Part shown: piece after piece, positions 1-8,616 of the stretch
Layout of the letters: every line of letters begins with the position of its first letter
Position numbering within the stretch: position 1 is the stretch's first letter
Source of the DNA: Acidimicrobiia bacterium
GTDB taxonomy: Bacteria > Actinomycetota > Acidimicrobiia > Acidimicrobiales > Aldehydirespiratoraceae
Assembly: GCA_022819505.1 (NCBI GenBank)
Contig: JAJEHD010000019.1
Location: forward strand, 62,001 to 126,000
DNA length: 64,000 nt
Direction: 5' to 3'
The notes under the pieces: generated by a model
What the model was told of the DNA's origin: nothing
Database searches by the model: none
The model's input: the letters and a program-made list of their open reading frames with translations, nothing else
Made by a program: the position numbers and the translations under genes

Positions 1-459
1 CACCTTGTAGGCGCCATAGAGGGTGGCCGGCTTGGGGAGGGCGTCCGGTCCGAGCACGGGCTCGGGGTAGAGGTGGACGGGGCCGAAGATGGCGGCGCTG
101 GAGGCGTAGGCCACCGGAGAGATCCCGTGCTCCACCGCCGCCTCGAACACGTTGACGGTCCCTTGCACGTTGACGGCCGCGCCGTTGCTGGGATCGGCCT
201 TGCAGAACGGCACCTGCAAGGCGGCGAGATGGATAACCCGGTCGACGCCGGCCATGGCGTCCACCACGGCCGAGCGGTCGACGATGTCGCCGGTGATCCG
301 CCGGAAGTCCATCGGGGCGCCGTCTGATACGAGCCGATGCCGGCTGTTGTTCTCACCGAGGTCGAAGGTGGTGACCTCGGCACCCTCGTCGAGCAGGAGG
401 CGTACCGTCCACGCGCCGATGCACCCGTCGGCGCCGGTGACAAGGAAGTGCTCGGCCAT
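1..459 (-). CDS. NAD-dependent epimerase/dehydratase, partial (3' end outside window)
   Basis: Extended short-chain dehydrogenase/epimerase-type protein. The 153 codons from the ATG at 459 to the window edge are open; the C-terminal substrate-binding part is outside. Visible motifs are the Rossmann glycine signature GADGCIG near residue 10, an acidic residue after the second strand (TFDLGEN), and the YxxxK catalytic pair as YGAYK at residues 148-152. The family oxidises, epimerises or dehydrates sugar nucleotides or related hydroxy compounds; the substrate cannot be told from this fragment. Its ATG shares one base with the TGA of the SDR gene upstream (TGATG), so the two genes should be translationally coupled in one minus-strand operon. 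Confidence 0.85.
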   Translation of the reverse strand, partial: MAEHFLVTGADGCIGAWTVRLLLDEGAEVTTFDLGENNSRHRLVSDGAPMDFRRITGDIVDRSAVVDAMAGVDRVIHLAALQVPFCKADPSNGAAVNVQGTVNVFEAAVEHGISPVAYASSAAIFGPVHLYPEPVLGPDALPKPATLYGAYKV

Positions 460-1169
460 CAGTAGGTCGCACGCCCTCCGGAGATGTCGTAGCAGGCACC
501 GGTACTGAACGAGCAGTCCTCCGAGCACAGCCAGGCCACCAGGGCGGCCACCTCCTCGGGCTGGCCCAGGCGGCCCATGGGAACCTTCGCGAGCATGTAG
601 TCCAGCACCTCCGGAGCGGTCGCCAGATTCATGGGTGTGGCTATCACCGCCGGAGCGATCGAGTTGACGATCACGCCGGTTGTGGCCAACTCCTTGGCCA
701 CCGACTTGGTCATCGCGATGACGGCGCCCTTGCTGGTCGAGTACGCGCTGAGGTTCGGGTTGCCCTCCTTGCCGGCGATGCTGGCGATGTTGACGACCCG
801 GCCCCAGCCCCTCTCGACCATGCCGCCCAGGGTGGCCTGCATCACGTTGAAGATGCCGGTGACGTTCACCCTCAGAGTGCGCTCCCACTCGTCCGCGGGG
901 GTCTCGAGGAGCGGCACGTTGGGGCCGACGACGCCGGCGGACTGCACGACGATGTCCATCTCGTCGATGCCGTCGACGGCCCTGACCGCGGCCGCGTCGG
1001 TCACATCGACCTCGTGCACGGCGTCCAACTCGCCGGCCCGGGCGGCCATGTCACCGGCGTGCAGATCGACCGCGGCCACCCGGCATCCCTGGGCCAGCAG
1101 GCGGTCGACGCAGGCCGCGCCGATCCCTGATCCGGCGCCGGTTACCAGCGCTCGTCGTCCTGCGCTCAT
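459..1169 (-). CDS. SDR family oxidoreductase, copy 1
   Basis: Classical short-chain dehydrogenase, 236 residues, cytoplasmic, expected to reduce or oxidise a carbonyl/hydroxyl with NAD(P). Visible are the cofactor motif TGAGSGIG near the N-terminus, the catalytic Ser in VNIASIAG and the YxxxK motif YSTSK. I chose the ATG at 1169 (MSAGRRALVTG) because the open frame upstream to 1241 is Arg/Pro-rich and unlike the family, and because this start gives exactly the 236-residue length of the paralogue at 2425-3135. The two copies share the TGAGSGIGAACVDR block, the VNIASIAGKEGN block and an almost identical Cys-containing C-terminus ending GGRATY. It overlaps the downstream epimerase by one base. 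Substrate unknown. Confidence 0.9.
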   Translation of the reverse strand: MSAGRRALVTGAGSGIGAACVDRLLAQGCRVAAVDLHAGDMAARAGELDAVHEVDVTDAAAVRAVDGIDEMDIVVQSAGVVGPNVPLLETPADEWERTLRVNVTGIFNVMQATLGGMVERGWGRVVNIASIAGKEGNPNLSAYSTSKGAVIAMTKSVAKELATTGVIVNSIAPAVIATPMNLATAPEVLDYMLAKVPMGRLGQPEEVAALVAWLCSEDCSFSTGACYDISGGRATY

Positions 1170-1294
1170 CGTTCCAGGTTCCGTGTGCGAACGGCCTGGG
1201 CGGCGCCTTCGGTCCGGTGGGCGTGCTTCATGGCTCGCCATGGTAGGACGCCGCCCGGCCGACCCGATCAGCGGAACGGACTCCTAGCGATGCG

Positions 1295-2404
1295 CTAGCC
1301 GATTTCTTGCAGGAGGGCGTCCTCGAAGGTCCAGTCGTAACTGGTGGCGTCGGACTGGGCGCGGCCCGAGCGCTGGTACCAATCGAAGGTGTGCTCAAAC
1401 ATCGAGGCCAGGTCGTGGCTCGGCTCCCAGCCGATGTCGGAACTCAGCCGGTCGACACTGAACACGGTGCTGCGGTTCCACCACCAGATGTTCGGCGCCA
1501 GGTGCTGCACGAGCTGGGCCACCTGGAGCCTGCGCCGGAGCATGTCGGCCCGGGGATTGCGAGCCACCCGCTCCGAACCGGCCGATGACCGGATGTCCAT
1601 TCCCAGGCTCACAGCACCGGACCCGACGCGCAGCTCGCCGGTCCAGAGCCGCTCCATCGTCCCGGCCGGGATCGGCACCCGGTGCGCGGGACGGCCCACC
1701 ACCCGCTCGGCCAGGTCGACGTACCCGCTTCGGGTGACCGACTGGCGGCCGGTGAGGTTGTAGCGGCGACCGAACGTCACCGGCTTGCCCATCATCTGCT
1801 CTAGCGCCCGGGCCTGGTCGTCGACGTGGCCCAACTGCAGCAGGGTGGTCCCGTCACCGGGAACCAGGACGGGCCGGTCCGACAGCAAGCGAGCGAACAT
1901 CCGCTGCTCACGGTCGCCGATGGTGTTGTGCGGTCCGAACACCATCGAGAAGGCCACGGTGGTCGCCGGGAAGCCCCGCTCGGCGTGGGCGGCTCGCAGG
2001 AGGTCCTCACAGAGCAGCTTGTGGAGGCCGTACTCGTTCTGGTCGGGGCCTCGCTCGTCTCCGTCGTTCTCACCGACTGGCAGCACGTCCGAGGCGGCGT
2101 AGATCACCGTCGAGCTGGCGAACAGGTAGTGGCCGGTACGGCCGTCGAGCAGCTCCAGCATGATCTCGACATCGGGCGGGTGGTAGGCGGTGAGGTCGTG
2201 TACGCAGTCCCAGTCGGTGCCGCCCAGCGCGTCGCGCAGTGACTGATGGTCGGTGCGGTCCGCGGTCAGGCGGCGGACTCCGGCCGGCAGTTCCGCCGGG
2301 GTCCGGCCCCGGTTGCAGACGGTGACGTCGTGACCGGCCCTTACCAGCTCGTTCACCAGCGCCCGGCCATTGAACTGGGTGCCGCCCATCACCAGGACCC
2401 TCAT
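1295..2404 (-). CDS. NAD-dependent epimerase-like protein (CSP41/YP-type)
   Basis: 369-residue Rossmann protein of the atypical extended-SDR group. The N-terminus MRVLVMGGTQFNGRALVNEL carries the GGTxFxGxxL form of the nucleotide motif, followed by CNRGRTPAELPAG, where the Arg suggests phosphate recognition. A YGLHK sequence matches the YxxxK active site. The reading frame stays open upstream to 2908, but that extension lies antisense/out of frame over the neighbouring SDR and has no family similarity, so the ATG at 2404 is the start. It lies 20 bases downstream of the SDR copy 2 stop and is probably cotranscribed with it. Substrate unknown; a sugar-nucleotide or small hydroxy-acid role is possible. 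Confidence 0.85.
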   Translation of the reverse strand: MRVLVMGGTQFNGRALVNELVRAGHDVTVCNRGRTPAELPAGVRRLTADRTDHQSLRDALGGTDWDCVHDLTAYHPPDVEIMLELLDGRTGHYLFASSTVIYAASDVLPVGENDGDERGPDQNEYGLHKLLCEDLLRAAHAERGFPATTVAFSMVFGPHNTIGDREQRMFARLLSDRPVLVPGDGTTLLQLGHVDDQARALEQMMGKPVTFGRRYNLTGRQSVTRSGYVDLAERVVGRPAHRVPIPAGTMERLWTGELRVGSGAVSLGMDIRSSAGSERVARNPRADMLRRRLQVAQLVQHLAPNIWWWNRSTVFSVDRLSSDIGWEPSHDLASMFEHTFDWYQRSGRAQSDATSYDWTFEDALLQEIG

Positions 2405-2424
2405 CGCGACCGACCCGAGTGCTC

Positions 2425-3135
2425 TCAGTAGGTGGCTCGGCCGCCGGTGATGTCGAAACACGCTCCGGTGCTGAACGAGCATTCCTCCGAACACAGCCAG
2501 CTCACCAGCGCAGCCACCTCCTCCGGTTGGCACATCCGGCCCATCGGGACCCTGGACACCATGAAGTCGAGCATCTCCTGGGTGGCGGGACCCAGCAGCG
2601 GTGTGTCCGTGATCGTCGGCGCCACGGCGTTGATCAGCACACCGGTGGTGGCCAACTCCTTGGCTACCGACTTGGTGAGGGCGATCACTGCGCCCTTGCT
2701 GGCCGAGTAAGCCGCCTGATGGGCGTTGCCCTCCTTGCCGGCGATGCTGGCGATGTTGACCACCCGACCCCAGCCCCGCCGGACCATCCCCGGCAGCGTG
2801 GCCCTCATCACGTTGACCACGCCCGAGACGTTGACGGCCATGGCCCGGTCCCAGTCGGTGGGCGACACCTCCGTCAGTGGCCCGATCGGCCCGGCGATGG
2901 CCGCGCACTGCACCACGATGTCGATCCCGTCGACGCCGTCGATGGCGTTCACCGCAGCCGCATCGGCCACGTCGACCTCGACGATGGCCTCCAGGTCGCC
3001 GGCCCGCTCCGCCATGCGACCGGCCCGCAGGTCGACGCCCACCACCCGGTGCCCGTCAGCCAGGAACCGGTCGACACAGGCCGCGCCGATCCCCGACCCG
3101 GCACCGGTCACCAGCGCCTTGCGGCCGGCCGTCAT
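2425..3135 (-). CDS. SDR family oxidoreductase, copy 2
   Basis: Classical SDR of 236 residues and close paralogue of the gene at 459-1169. It has TGAGSGIG for the cofactor, the catalytic Ser in VNIASIAG, and YSASK as the YxxxK motif. The main differences between the copies lie in the middle third (loop after strand 4), so they may have diverged in substrate. It is first in the minus-strand run SDR2-epimerase-SDR1-epimerase. The upstream gap (3136-3269) is a divergent promoter region shared with the VOC gene on the plus strand. The exact reaction is not recognisable from sequence. Confidence 0.9.
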   Translation of the reverse strand: MTAGRKALVTGAGSGIGAACVDRFLADGHRVVGVDLRAGRMAERAGDLEAIVEVDVADAAAVNAIDGVDGIDIVVQCAAIAGPIGPLTEVSPTDWDRAMAVNVSGVVNVMRATLPGMVRRGWGRVVNIASIAGKEGNAHQAAYSASKGAVIALTKSVAKELATTGVLINAVAPTITDTPLLGPATQEMLDFMVSRVPMGRMCQPEEVAALVSWLCSEECSFSTGACFDITGGRATY

Positions 3136-3269
3136 CGTTCACCCAGGCAGCACACTCCTTCAGATCGTAGATCGTGCCCGGCTGCGGCCGTCGCGGCCGA
3201 CGCCCGTTAGCGCGACCGCAGCTGGGCTGCTTCACTGACGGACCGACTGCCGCGACTGGAGGAAGAGAC

Positions 3270-3677
3270 ATGGCGCGGACCATCACCAAACCGGGCTTCG
3301 ATCTGGGCATCGTCACCACCAACGGCGACGCCATGCTGGAGTTCTACCGAGACGTCGTGGGCCTCGAGTTCGAGGCCACCATGAAGCTCGAGGCAGTCGG
3401 CATCGCCCGGATGGACCGACTGCGCTGCAACGACAGCGTGCTGAAGTTGGTGACGGCAACGAGCGACGTGCCCTCCGGGGTGGGCGGCGGCATCGAGGGA
3501 TGCACCGGCATGCGCTACTTCACCATCGCGGTGGACGATGTCGCCGCCGCCGTGGCCGACTGCGAGGCCGCGGGCGCGCCCCTGGTGTGGACCCCCCGCG
3601 AGATACGTCCCGGCGTGACCATCGCCATGGTGGAGGACCCCGACGGCAACTGGGTCGAGTTCATCCACATGGCCTGA
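3270..3677 (+). CDS. VOC family (glyoxalase/bleomycin-resistance-like) protein
   Basis: 135-residue vicinal-oxygen-chelate protein. It has the two beta-alpha-beta-beta-beta halves typical of the fold: the first holds a GIVTTNGDAMLEFYRDVVGLEFE-type entry strand and helix, the second ends in the characteristic EDPDGNWVEFIH. Metal-ligand candidates are the Glu of WVEFIH and a polar residue on the first strand. Members isomerise, lyse or dioxygenate small molecules or bind drugs; nothing here decides which. The ATG at 3270 is chosen over an upstream in-frame start because GGAGGAAGAG sits just before it. The hydroxylase gene begins 22 bases after its stop, so the two are probably cotranscribed. 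Confidence 0.85.
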   Translation: MARTITKPGFDLGIVTTNGDAMLEFYRDVVGLEFEATMKLEAVGIARMDRLRCNDSVLKLVTATSDVPSGVGGGIEGCTGMRYFTIAVDDVAAAVADCEAAGAPLVWTPREIRPGVTIAMVEDPDGNWVEFIHMA

Positions 3678-3698
3678 CGCAGCGCTACGCTGCGCGCC

Positions 3699-4694
3699 GT
3701 GACCGCCAGGAAGCGGCAGGCCTGGAACTACACCCCCGAACTGCCGCTGCGGTCGGCGCCGTTCCTGCACTGGCCGCTGCGGCCGGTTGCCATAACCCGG
3801 CACCTGGTCAAGACCTGGAGGCCCCTCACATCGCGGGTGTTCATGCTGGCGGTGGCGTTCGGGCTCTGGCAGTGGGCCCGGCCGTCGCTGGCGGAGGCGG
3901 AGTCGCTGCGGTTGGGCTGGATCCTCGAGATCTGGGTCCGCAACATCGTCGTGCTGGCGGTGGTGGCCGGCGGGCTCCACCTGTTCCTGCAGCGCCACCG
4001 CGTCCAGGGCGACGGCCTGCGCTACGACGGCCGGCCGCTGACGAGGAACAAGAGCCTGTTCCTGTTCAACGACCAGGTGAAGGACAACATGTTCCTGAGC
4101 CTCGTGCCGGCAATGCTGGTGGCCACCGCCTGGGAGACCCTCGGCTGGTGGGCCTACGCCAACGGCGTCGCGCCGCACTGGTCCTTCAGCGACAACCCGG
4201 TGTGGTTCATTGTGCTGCTGGGCCTGATCCCCATCTGGTCGGTCCTCTATTTCGGGGCGGGCCACTGGCTGCTGCACCGGCGCCCGGTGTACACCCACGT
4301 CCACTCCTGGCATCACCGCAACATGAACATCGGCCCCTGGTCGGGCCTGTCGATGCACCCGCTGGAGCACGTGATCCTCTACAGCGACATCCTGCTGCTG
4401 CTGGTGGTGCCGTCCAGCCCGGTACACATGCTGTTCGCGATGATGCACCACACCGTGGGAGCGCCGATGAGCCACACCGGCTACGACGCGGTGCGGCTCC
4501 CGGCACGCCAGCGCTTCGAGCTGGGCGACTTCCACCATCAGCTCCACCACCGCTTCATCGAGTGCAACTACGGCGGTCTCGAATCGCCCCTCGACGAGCT
4601 GATAGGCGCCTTCCACGACGGCACGCCCACCGGCGACCGGATAGTGACCGAGCGCCTCCGCCGCCTGTCGGAAGCCCGGCAGCCCAACCCCTGA
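3699..4694 (+). CDS. Sterol desaturase/fatty acid hydroxylase family protein, paralogue 1
   Basis: 331-residue integral membrane di-iron hydroxylase of the fatty-acid-hydroxylase superfamily. The histidine boxes are visible in order in the C-terminal half: HWLLHRR (HxxxH), HSWHHRN (HxxHH), HPLEH, and FHHQLHHRFIECNYGG (HxxHH). The N-terminal half holds several hydrophobic segments that would form the membrane hairpins. Such enzymes insert or remove hydroxyl/double-bond functions on lipids or sterols using O2. It starts at a GTG (3699), 22 bases after the VOC gene. It is the most divergent of three paralogues in this window (others at 12541 and 17536), with a longer insert between the first segments and the His boxes. 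The lipid substrate is unknown. Confidence 0.88.
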   Translation: MTARKRQAWNYTPELPLRSAPFLHWPLRPVAITRHLVKTWRPLTSRVFMLAVAFGLWQWARPSLAEAESLRLGWILEIWVRNIVVLAVVAGGLHLFLQRHRVQGDGLRYDGRPLTRNKSLFLFNDQVKDNMFLSLVPAMLVATAWETLGWWAYANGVAPHWSFSDNPVWFIVLLGLIPIWSVLYFGAGHWLLHRRPVYTHVHSWHHRNMNIGPWSGLSMHPLEHVILYSDILLLLVVPSSPVHMLFAMMHHTVGAPMSHTGYDAVRLPARQRFELGDFHHQLHHRFIECNYGGLESPLDELIGAFHDGTPTGDRIVTERLRRLSEARQPNP

Positions 4695-4723
4695 ACCCCA
4701 CCAACGAAGGGACTCCCCCAACC

Positions 4724-6682
4724 ATGACCCTCACCCGCCAAAGACCCGCCGTGCTGCTGCTGGCCCTCTCCCTCGTGGCCGCACTCGGCACGGCGCCTGC
4801 GCCGGCAGCCGGTGCGCAGCCGGTTCCGGTGCCCATCAGCGCCGACACGTTCACCCTTACGATCCTGCACAACAACGACGGCGAGTCGAAGCTGCTGCCC
4901 GACGAGGACGCCGGCTTTCCGGGCGTCGCCCGGTTTGCGGCCCAGATGAAGGCGATGCAGGCCACCGCGGCGGCCACCGGTTCCGGTGTGGTCACCCTCA
5001 CGTCGGGTGACAACTTCCTGGCCTCCCAGGAGCTGAACGTCTCGCTGGCCCGCGACGGCGCCCTCTACGACTCCATCGCGCTCAGCGGCCTGTACGACGC
5101 CATGGCTCTGGGCAACCACGACTTCGACCCGGGACCGGAGGTGACCGCCCGCTTCATCGAGGGGTTCGATCCGGCGGTGACCTTCCTGTCGGCCAACGCC
5201 GACTTCTCGGGCGAGCCGGTGCTGCAGGCGCTGGTGGACTCGGGGAGGCTGGCCGCCAGCACCGTGGTGGAGACCGGCGGTCAGCAGGTCGGCGTGATCG
5301 GGGCGGTCACACCCCAGCTTCGGAACATCTCGTCGCCGCGCAACGTGGTCATCTCCGATGTCCTGGCCGCGGTGCGGGCCGAGGCCGAGCGGCTGACCGC
5401 GCAGGGCGTGAACAAGATCGTGCTGGTCAGCCACCTCCAGGACGTCAATGAGGAGGTCGCCCTGGTCGGCGACCTGGCCGGCGTGGATGTGGTCATCGCC
5501 GGCGGCGGCGACGACCTGCTGCGCAACGAGGGCGACTCCTGCATGCCCGACGACGAGCCCGCGGGCCCTTACCCGACGCTGGTGGCGGACTCGACCGGGA
5601 CCGACGTGCCGGTGATCACCGCACCCGGCGGCTACCGCTGCATCGGGGCGCTCACTGTCGTCTTCGACGGCGACGGCAACATCGTCAGCCACGCCGGCCG
5701 CTCCACTGGGGTCGGCTTCGACGTGGCCCCCGACCCGGCCGTGCAGGCCGATGTGATCGAGCCCCTGGCCGCGGCGGTGGCCGAGATCGACGCCGACGTG
5801 ATCGGCACCAGCGAGGTCGACCTGGACGGGCGGCGGGCCATGGTGCGCACCGGCGCTACCAACCAGGGCAACCTCCACGCCGACGCCCTCCGGGCCACGG
5901 CCGCGAACCTGGCCGCGGAGTTCGGCACCCCCGCGCCGGACGTCGCCATCCAGAACGGTGGCGGGATCCGCAACGACGCCGTGATCCCGGCCGGGCCGAT
6001 CACCGCCGGCGACACCTGGGACATCGCCCCGTTCCGCAACTTCGTGGTGGTGGGCGAGGTCTCCCGCGAGACCTTCCACGTGCTGCTGGAGCAGGCCGCG
6101 GACCGCATCCCGGGCGCCGGGGGCCAGTTCCCGCAGGTCTCGGGATTCACGTTCTCCTACGACCCGACGGCTCCGGCCCGCGACACCGACCGGGCGGGCG
6201 ACTGCTCGCTGGCCGGCAACCCCGGGTCGAGGATCCGCGAGGTCACGCTCGACGACGGCACTGCCATCGTGCGCGACGGCGCGGTGGTTGCGGGCGGTCC
6301 GGTGGTGCTGGCCACCATCGACTTCCTGGCCAACGGCGGCGACTGCTACCCGCTGGCCGGCATCGAGTTCACCAAGCTGGGCGTCAGCTACCAGCAGGCC
6401 CTGGCCAACTACATCGCCGAGGACCTCGGCGGCCGGATCACCGCGGCCGCCTACCCGGTCGGTGGCGACGCCCGGATCACGACGGCCGAGCCGGAACCGG
6501 TCACAGTCACGGTCAGGCCCGGCGACAGCCTCTGGAGGCTGGCCTCCCGCCACCTGGGATCGGGGCAGCGCTGGCGGGAGATCTTCGACCTCAACCGGAG
6601 CTGGGTCCAGGCCGACGGCCGCACTCTGCGCGACCCGAACCTGATCCTCATCGGCTGGGTGCTGGAGCTGCCTGCCGGCTGA
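4724..6682 (+). CDS. Secreted 5'-nucleotidase/UshA-like metallophosphatase with C-terminal LysM domain
   Basis: 652 residues. An N-terminal signal peptide (basic start, hydrophobic stretch, APAPAAGAQ-type cleavage region) predicts export. The calcineurin-like phosphatase domain follows: TILHNNDGES, SGDNFLAS, GNHDFD, a VSHLQD His and GGGDD metal-ligand motifs. The 5'-nucleotidase C-terminal domain follows with NGGGIRND, PFRNFVVVGEV and NGGDCYPL. The last ~60 residues (VRPGDSLWRLASRHLG onward) form a LysM-type peptidoglycan/chitin-binding repeat, which should tether the enzyme to the wall. It probably dephosphorylates extracellular nucleotides for phosphate and nucleoside scavenging. The start at ATG 4724 is fixed by the signal peptide; the frame upstream overlaps the hydroxylase and is spurious. 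Confidence 0.9.
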   Translation: MTLTRQRPAVLLLALSLVAALGTAPAPAAGAQPVPVPISADTFTLTILHNNDGESKLLPDEDAGFPGVARFAAQMKAMQATAAATGSGVVTLTSGDNFLASQELNVSLARDGALYDSIALSGLYDAMALGNHDFDPGPEVTARFIEGFDPAVTFLSANADFSGEPVLQALVDSGRLAASTVVETGGQQVGVIGAVTPQLRNISSPRNVVISDVLAAVRAEAERLTAQGVNKIVLVSHLQDVNEEVALVGDLAGVDVVIAGGGDDLLRNEGDSCMPDDEPAGPYPTLVADSTGTDVPVITAPGGYRCIGALTVVFDGDGNIVSHAGRSTGVGFDVAPDPAVQADVIEPLAAAVAEIDADVIGTSEVDLDGRRAMVRTGATNQGNLHADALRATAANLAAEFGTPAPDVAIQNGGGIRNDAVIPAGPITAGDTWDIAPFRNFVVVGEVSRETFHVLLEQAADRIPGAGGQFPQVSGFTFSYDPTAPARDTDRAGDCSLAGNPGSRIREVTLDDGTAIVRDGAVVAGGPVVLATIDFLANGGDCYPLAGIEFTKLGVSYQQALANYIAEDLGGRITAAAYPVGGDARITTAEPEPVTVTVRPGDSLWRLASRHLGSGQRWREIFDLNRSWVQADGRTLRDPNLILIGWVLELPAG

Positions 6683-6730
6683 CGACACCGCGCGGCGGCA
6701 GCCGCGCCGCGGAGCCTCCCGTGCCGGGGG

Positions 6731-8497
6731 TCAGGTGTAGTCCTGGTACTTGTCCAGGTGGCGGACCGGGCGGCTCAGGGCGTCCTTGCGGAAGGGATCG
6801 CCCAGCTCCTTGGTGCACATGACCTCAATGACGGTGGTCCGGCCGCCGTTCATCTGGGCGTCGATGGCCGCGGTCAGCGCCGGACCAACGTCCTCGAGCT
6901 GGTTGACCCGCACACCGTCGGCCCCCATGGCCCGGGCCACCTCGGACCAGTCCTCGCCCCCGTCGAGCTCGCCGGCCACGAACCGGCGCCCGTAGAAGTC
7001 GACCTGGTTCTTCTTCTCCGCTCCCCACTGGCGGTTGTGGAACACCACCGCGGTGACCGGGATGTTGTGGCGCACCGCGGTCATGGTCTCCACCATGCTC
7101 ATGGCCCAGGCACCGTCGCCCGCGTAGGCGATCGCAGGCCGGTCGGGCGCGGCCTTCTTGGCTCCGATGATGGTGGGCAGGGCGTACCCGCAGTTGCCCC
7201 AGCTCATGGCGGCGAAGAACGATCGGGGCTCCTCGAATCGCAGGTAGCTGTTGGACACCGAGTTGATGTTGCCGATGTCGGTCGACACCATCACCCGCTC
7301 GGGCATGGCCTTCTCCAGCTCCCGCAGCACTTGGCGGGGATGCATCCAGTCGTCGGCCTCGGCGGCGGCCTGCTTGATCATGTCCACGCTGAAGTCGTCG
7401 GTCTCCTCGGTCCAGTCGTCGAGCTCGGCCTCCCATCCGGCCTTCTCGTCGACTGTCTCCGCAGCCCGCTGCACCCGGGTGGCGTCGCAGGCAAGCTCGC
7501 GGCCCTCCAGCCTCGCGCTCAGCGCGGCCGCAGCTGCGCCGGCGTCGCCGCAGATGCCGACATCGATGCGCTTGACCAGGCCGAGCATCTTGGAGTCGGC
7601 GTCGACCTGGATGACCTTGGCCCCGGTGGGCCAGTAGTCGAGGCCGTGCTGGGGCAGGGTGCCGAACGGTCCGAGGCGGGTGCCGAGGGCCAGCACCACA
7701 TCGGCCCGGGAGATGAGCCGCATGGCCGCCTTGGAGCCCTGGTACCCGAGAGGCCCGCACCACTGCGGGTGCGACGCCGGGAACGAGTCGTTGTGCAGGT
7801 AGCTGTTCACCACCGGGCATCCCAGGCGCTCGGCCAGCGCCACCGTCTCGGCCATGGCGTCGCCCATCACCACCCCGCCGCCGGCGATCATCACCGGGAA
7901 CGAGGCCGAGGCCAGCAACTCGGCGGCCTCGTCGAGGGTGCGGTCGCCGCCCGGGCCCCGGTCGAGGCGCTGGGGCTGGGGGATGTCCACGTCGATGTCG
8001 CCGTAGAAGCGGTCCCTGGGGATGTTGAGCTGGGTGGGGCCCATCTCCGACAGGGCCCGGTTGAAGCAGCGGGCGGTGAGCTCGGCCATGCGGTGCTCGT
8101 TGTTGACGTGGCCCTGGTACTTCGTGAACTCCTCGAACATGGGCAACTGGTTGGCCTCCTGGAAGCCGCCCAGGCCGATGCCCATCGTCCCGGCCTCGGG
8201 CGTGACGATCACCACTGGGCTGTGAGCCCAGAAGGCGGCCGCGATGGCGGTCACGCAGTTGGAGATACCGGGGCCGTTCTGGCCGATCACCACGCCGTGC
8301 CGACCAGACACCCGTGCGAACCCGTCGGCCATGTGGGCCGCGCCCTGCTCATGGACCACCGGCACCAGCTCGATGCCGGCCGGCTCGAAGATGTCCATGG
8401 CGTCCATGAACGCGCTGCCCATGATGCCGAAGATGGTGTCCACGCCGTGGGCCGCCATCGTCTCCACGAACGCCTCGCTGGGGGTCATGCGAGTCAT
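6731..8497 (-). CDS. xsc: Sulfoacetaldehyde acetyltransferase
   Basis: 588-residue thiamine-diphosphate enzyme that converts sulfoacetaldehyde plus phosphate into acetyl phosphate and sulfite, the desulfonation step of taurine/isethionate-type degradation. The N-terminal pyrimidine-binding domain has the family-typical HGVDTIFGIMGSAFMDAMD, VHEQGAAHMADGFAR (catalytic Glu) and the GQNGPGISN loop. The C-terminal ThDP domain has YAGDGAWAMS...HNRQWG (GDG-N motif). I chose ATG 8497 because GGAGG lies about 8 bases upstream; the next in-frame ATG (8512) overlaps that site. No phosphotransacetylase, taurine dehydrogenase or sulfite-handling gene lies beside it. Oxalyl-CoA or acetolactate-type ThDP enzymes are alternatives, but the N-terminal match to Xsc is strong. 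Confidence 0.88.
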   Translation of the reverse strand: MTRMTPSEAFVETMAAHGVDTIFGIMGSAFMDAMDIFEPAGIELVPVVHEQGAAHMADGFARVSGRHGVVIGQNGPGISNCVTAIAAAFWAHSPVVIVTPEAGTMGIGLGGFQEANQLPMFEEFTKYQGHVNNEHRMAELTARCFNRALSEMGPTQLNIPRDRFYGDIDVDIPQPQRLDRGPGGDRTLDEAAELLASASFPVMIAGGGVVMGDAMAETVALAERLGCPVVNSYLHNDSFPASHPQWCGPLGYQGSKAAMRLISRADVVLALGTRLGPFGTLPQHGLDYWPTGAKVIQVDADSKMLGLVKRIDVGICGDAGAAAAALSARLEGRELACDATRVQRAAETVDEKAGWEAELDDWTEETDDFSVDMIKQAAAEADDWMHPRQVLRELEKAMPERVMVSTDIGNINSVSNSYLRFEEPRSFFAAMSWGNCGYALPTIIGAKKAAPDRPAIAYAGDGAWAMSMVETMTAVRHNIPVTAVVFHNRQWGAEKKNQVDFYGRRFVAGELDGGEDWSEVARAMGADGVRVNQLEDVGPALTAAIDAQMNGGRTTVIEVMCTKELGDPFRKDALSRPVRHLDKYQDYT

Positions 8498-8616
8498 GTC
8501 TGCAACCTCCATCGGCTGGCTCGCCCGCTCACGGGCGGCAGGCGGTTGTTAGAGCCTATAACTGATCCCCTATACCCCGCCATGACCAGCTTCCCAGGAC
8601 GCAGGTGTGAGCACTT

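Noticed and set aside
1170..1190. Degenerate GTTCC/CGAAC palindrome upstream of SDR copy 1 as a third IclR-type site
   Set aside because: The spacing and half-sites differ from the two good sites and it lies too close to the start codon to be convincing.
2405..2908. N-terminal extension of the 1295-2404 epimerase
   Set aside because: The extension is an out-of-frame reading of the neighbouring SDR gene; the family start MRVLVMGGTQFNG is at 2404.
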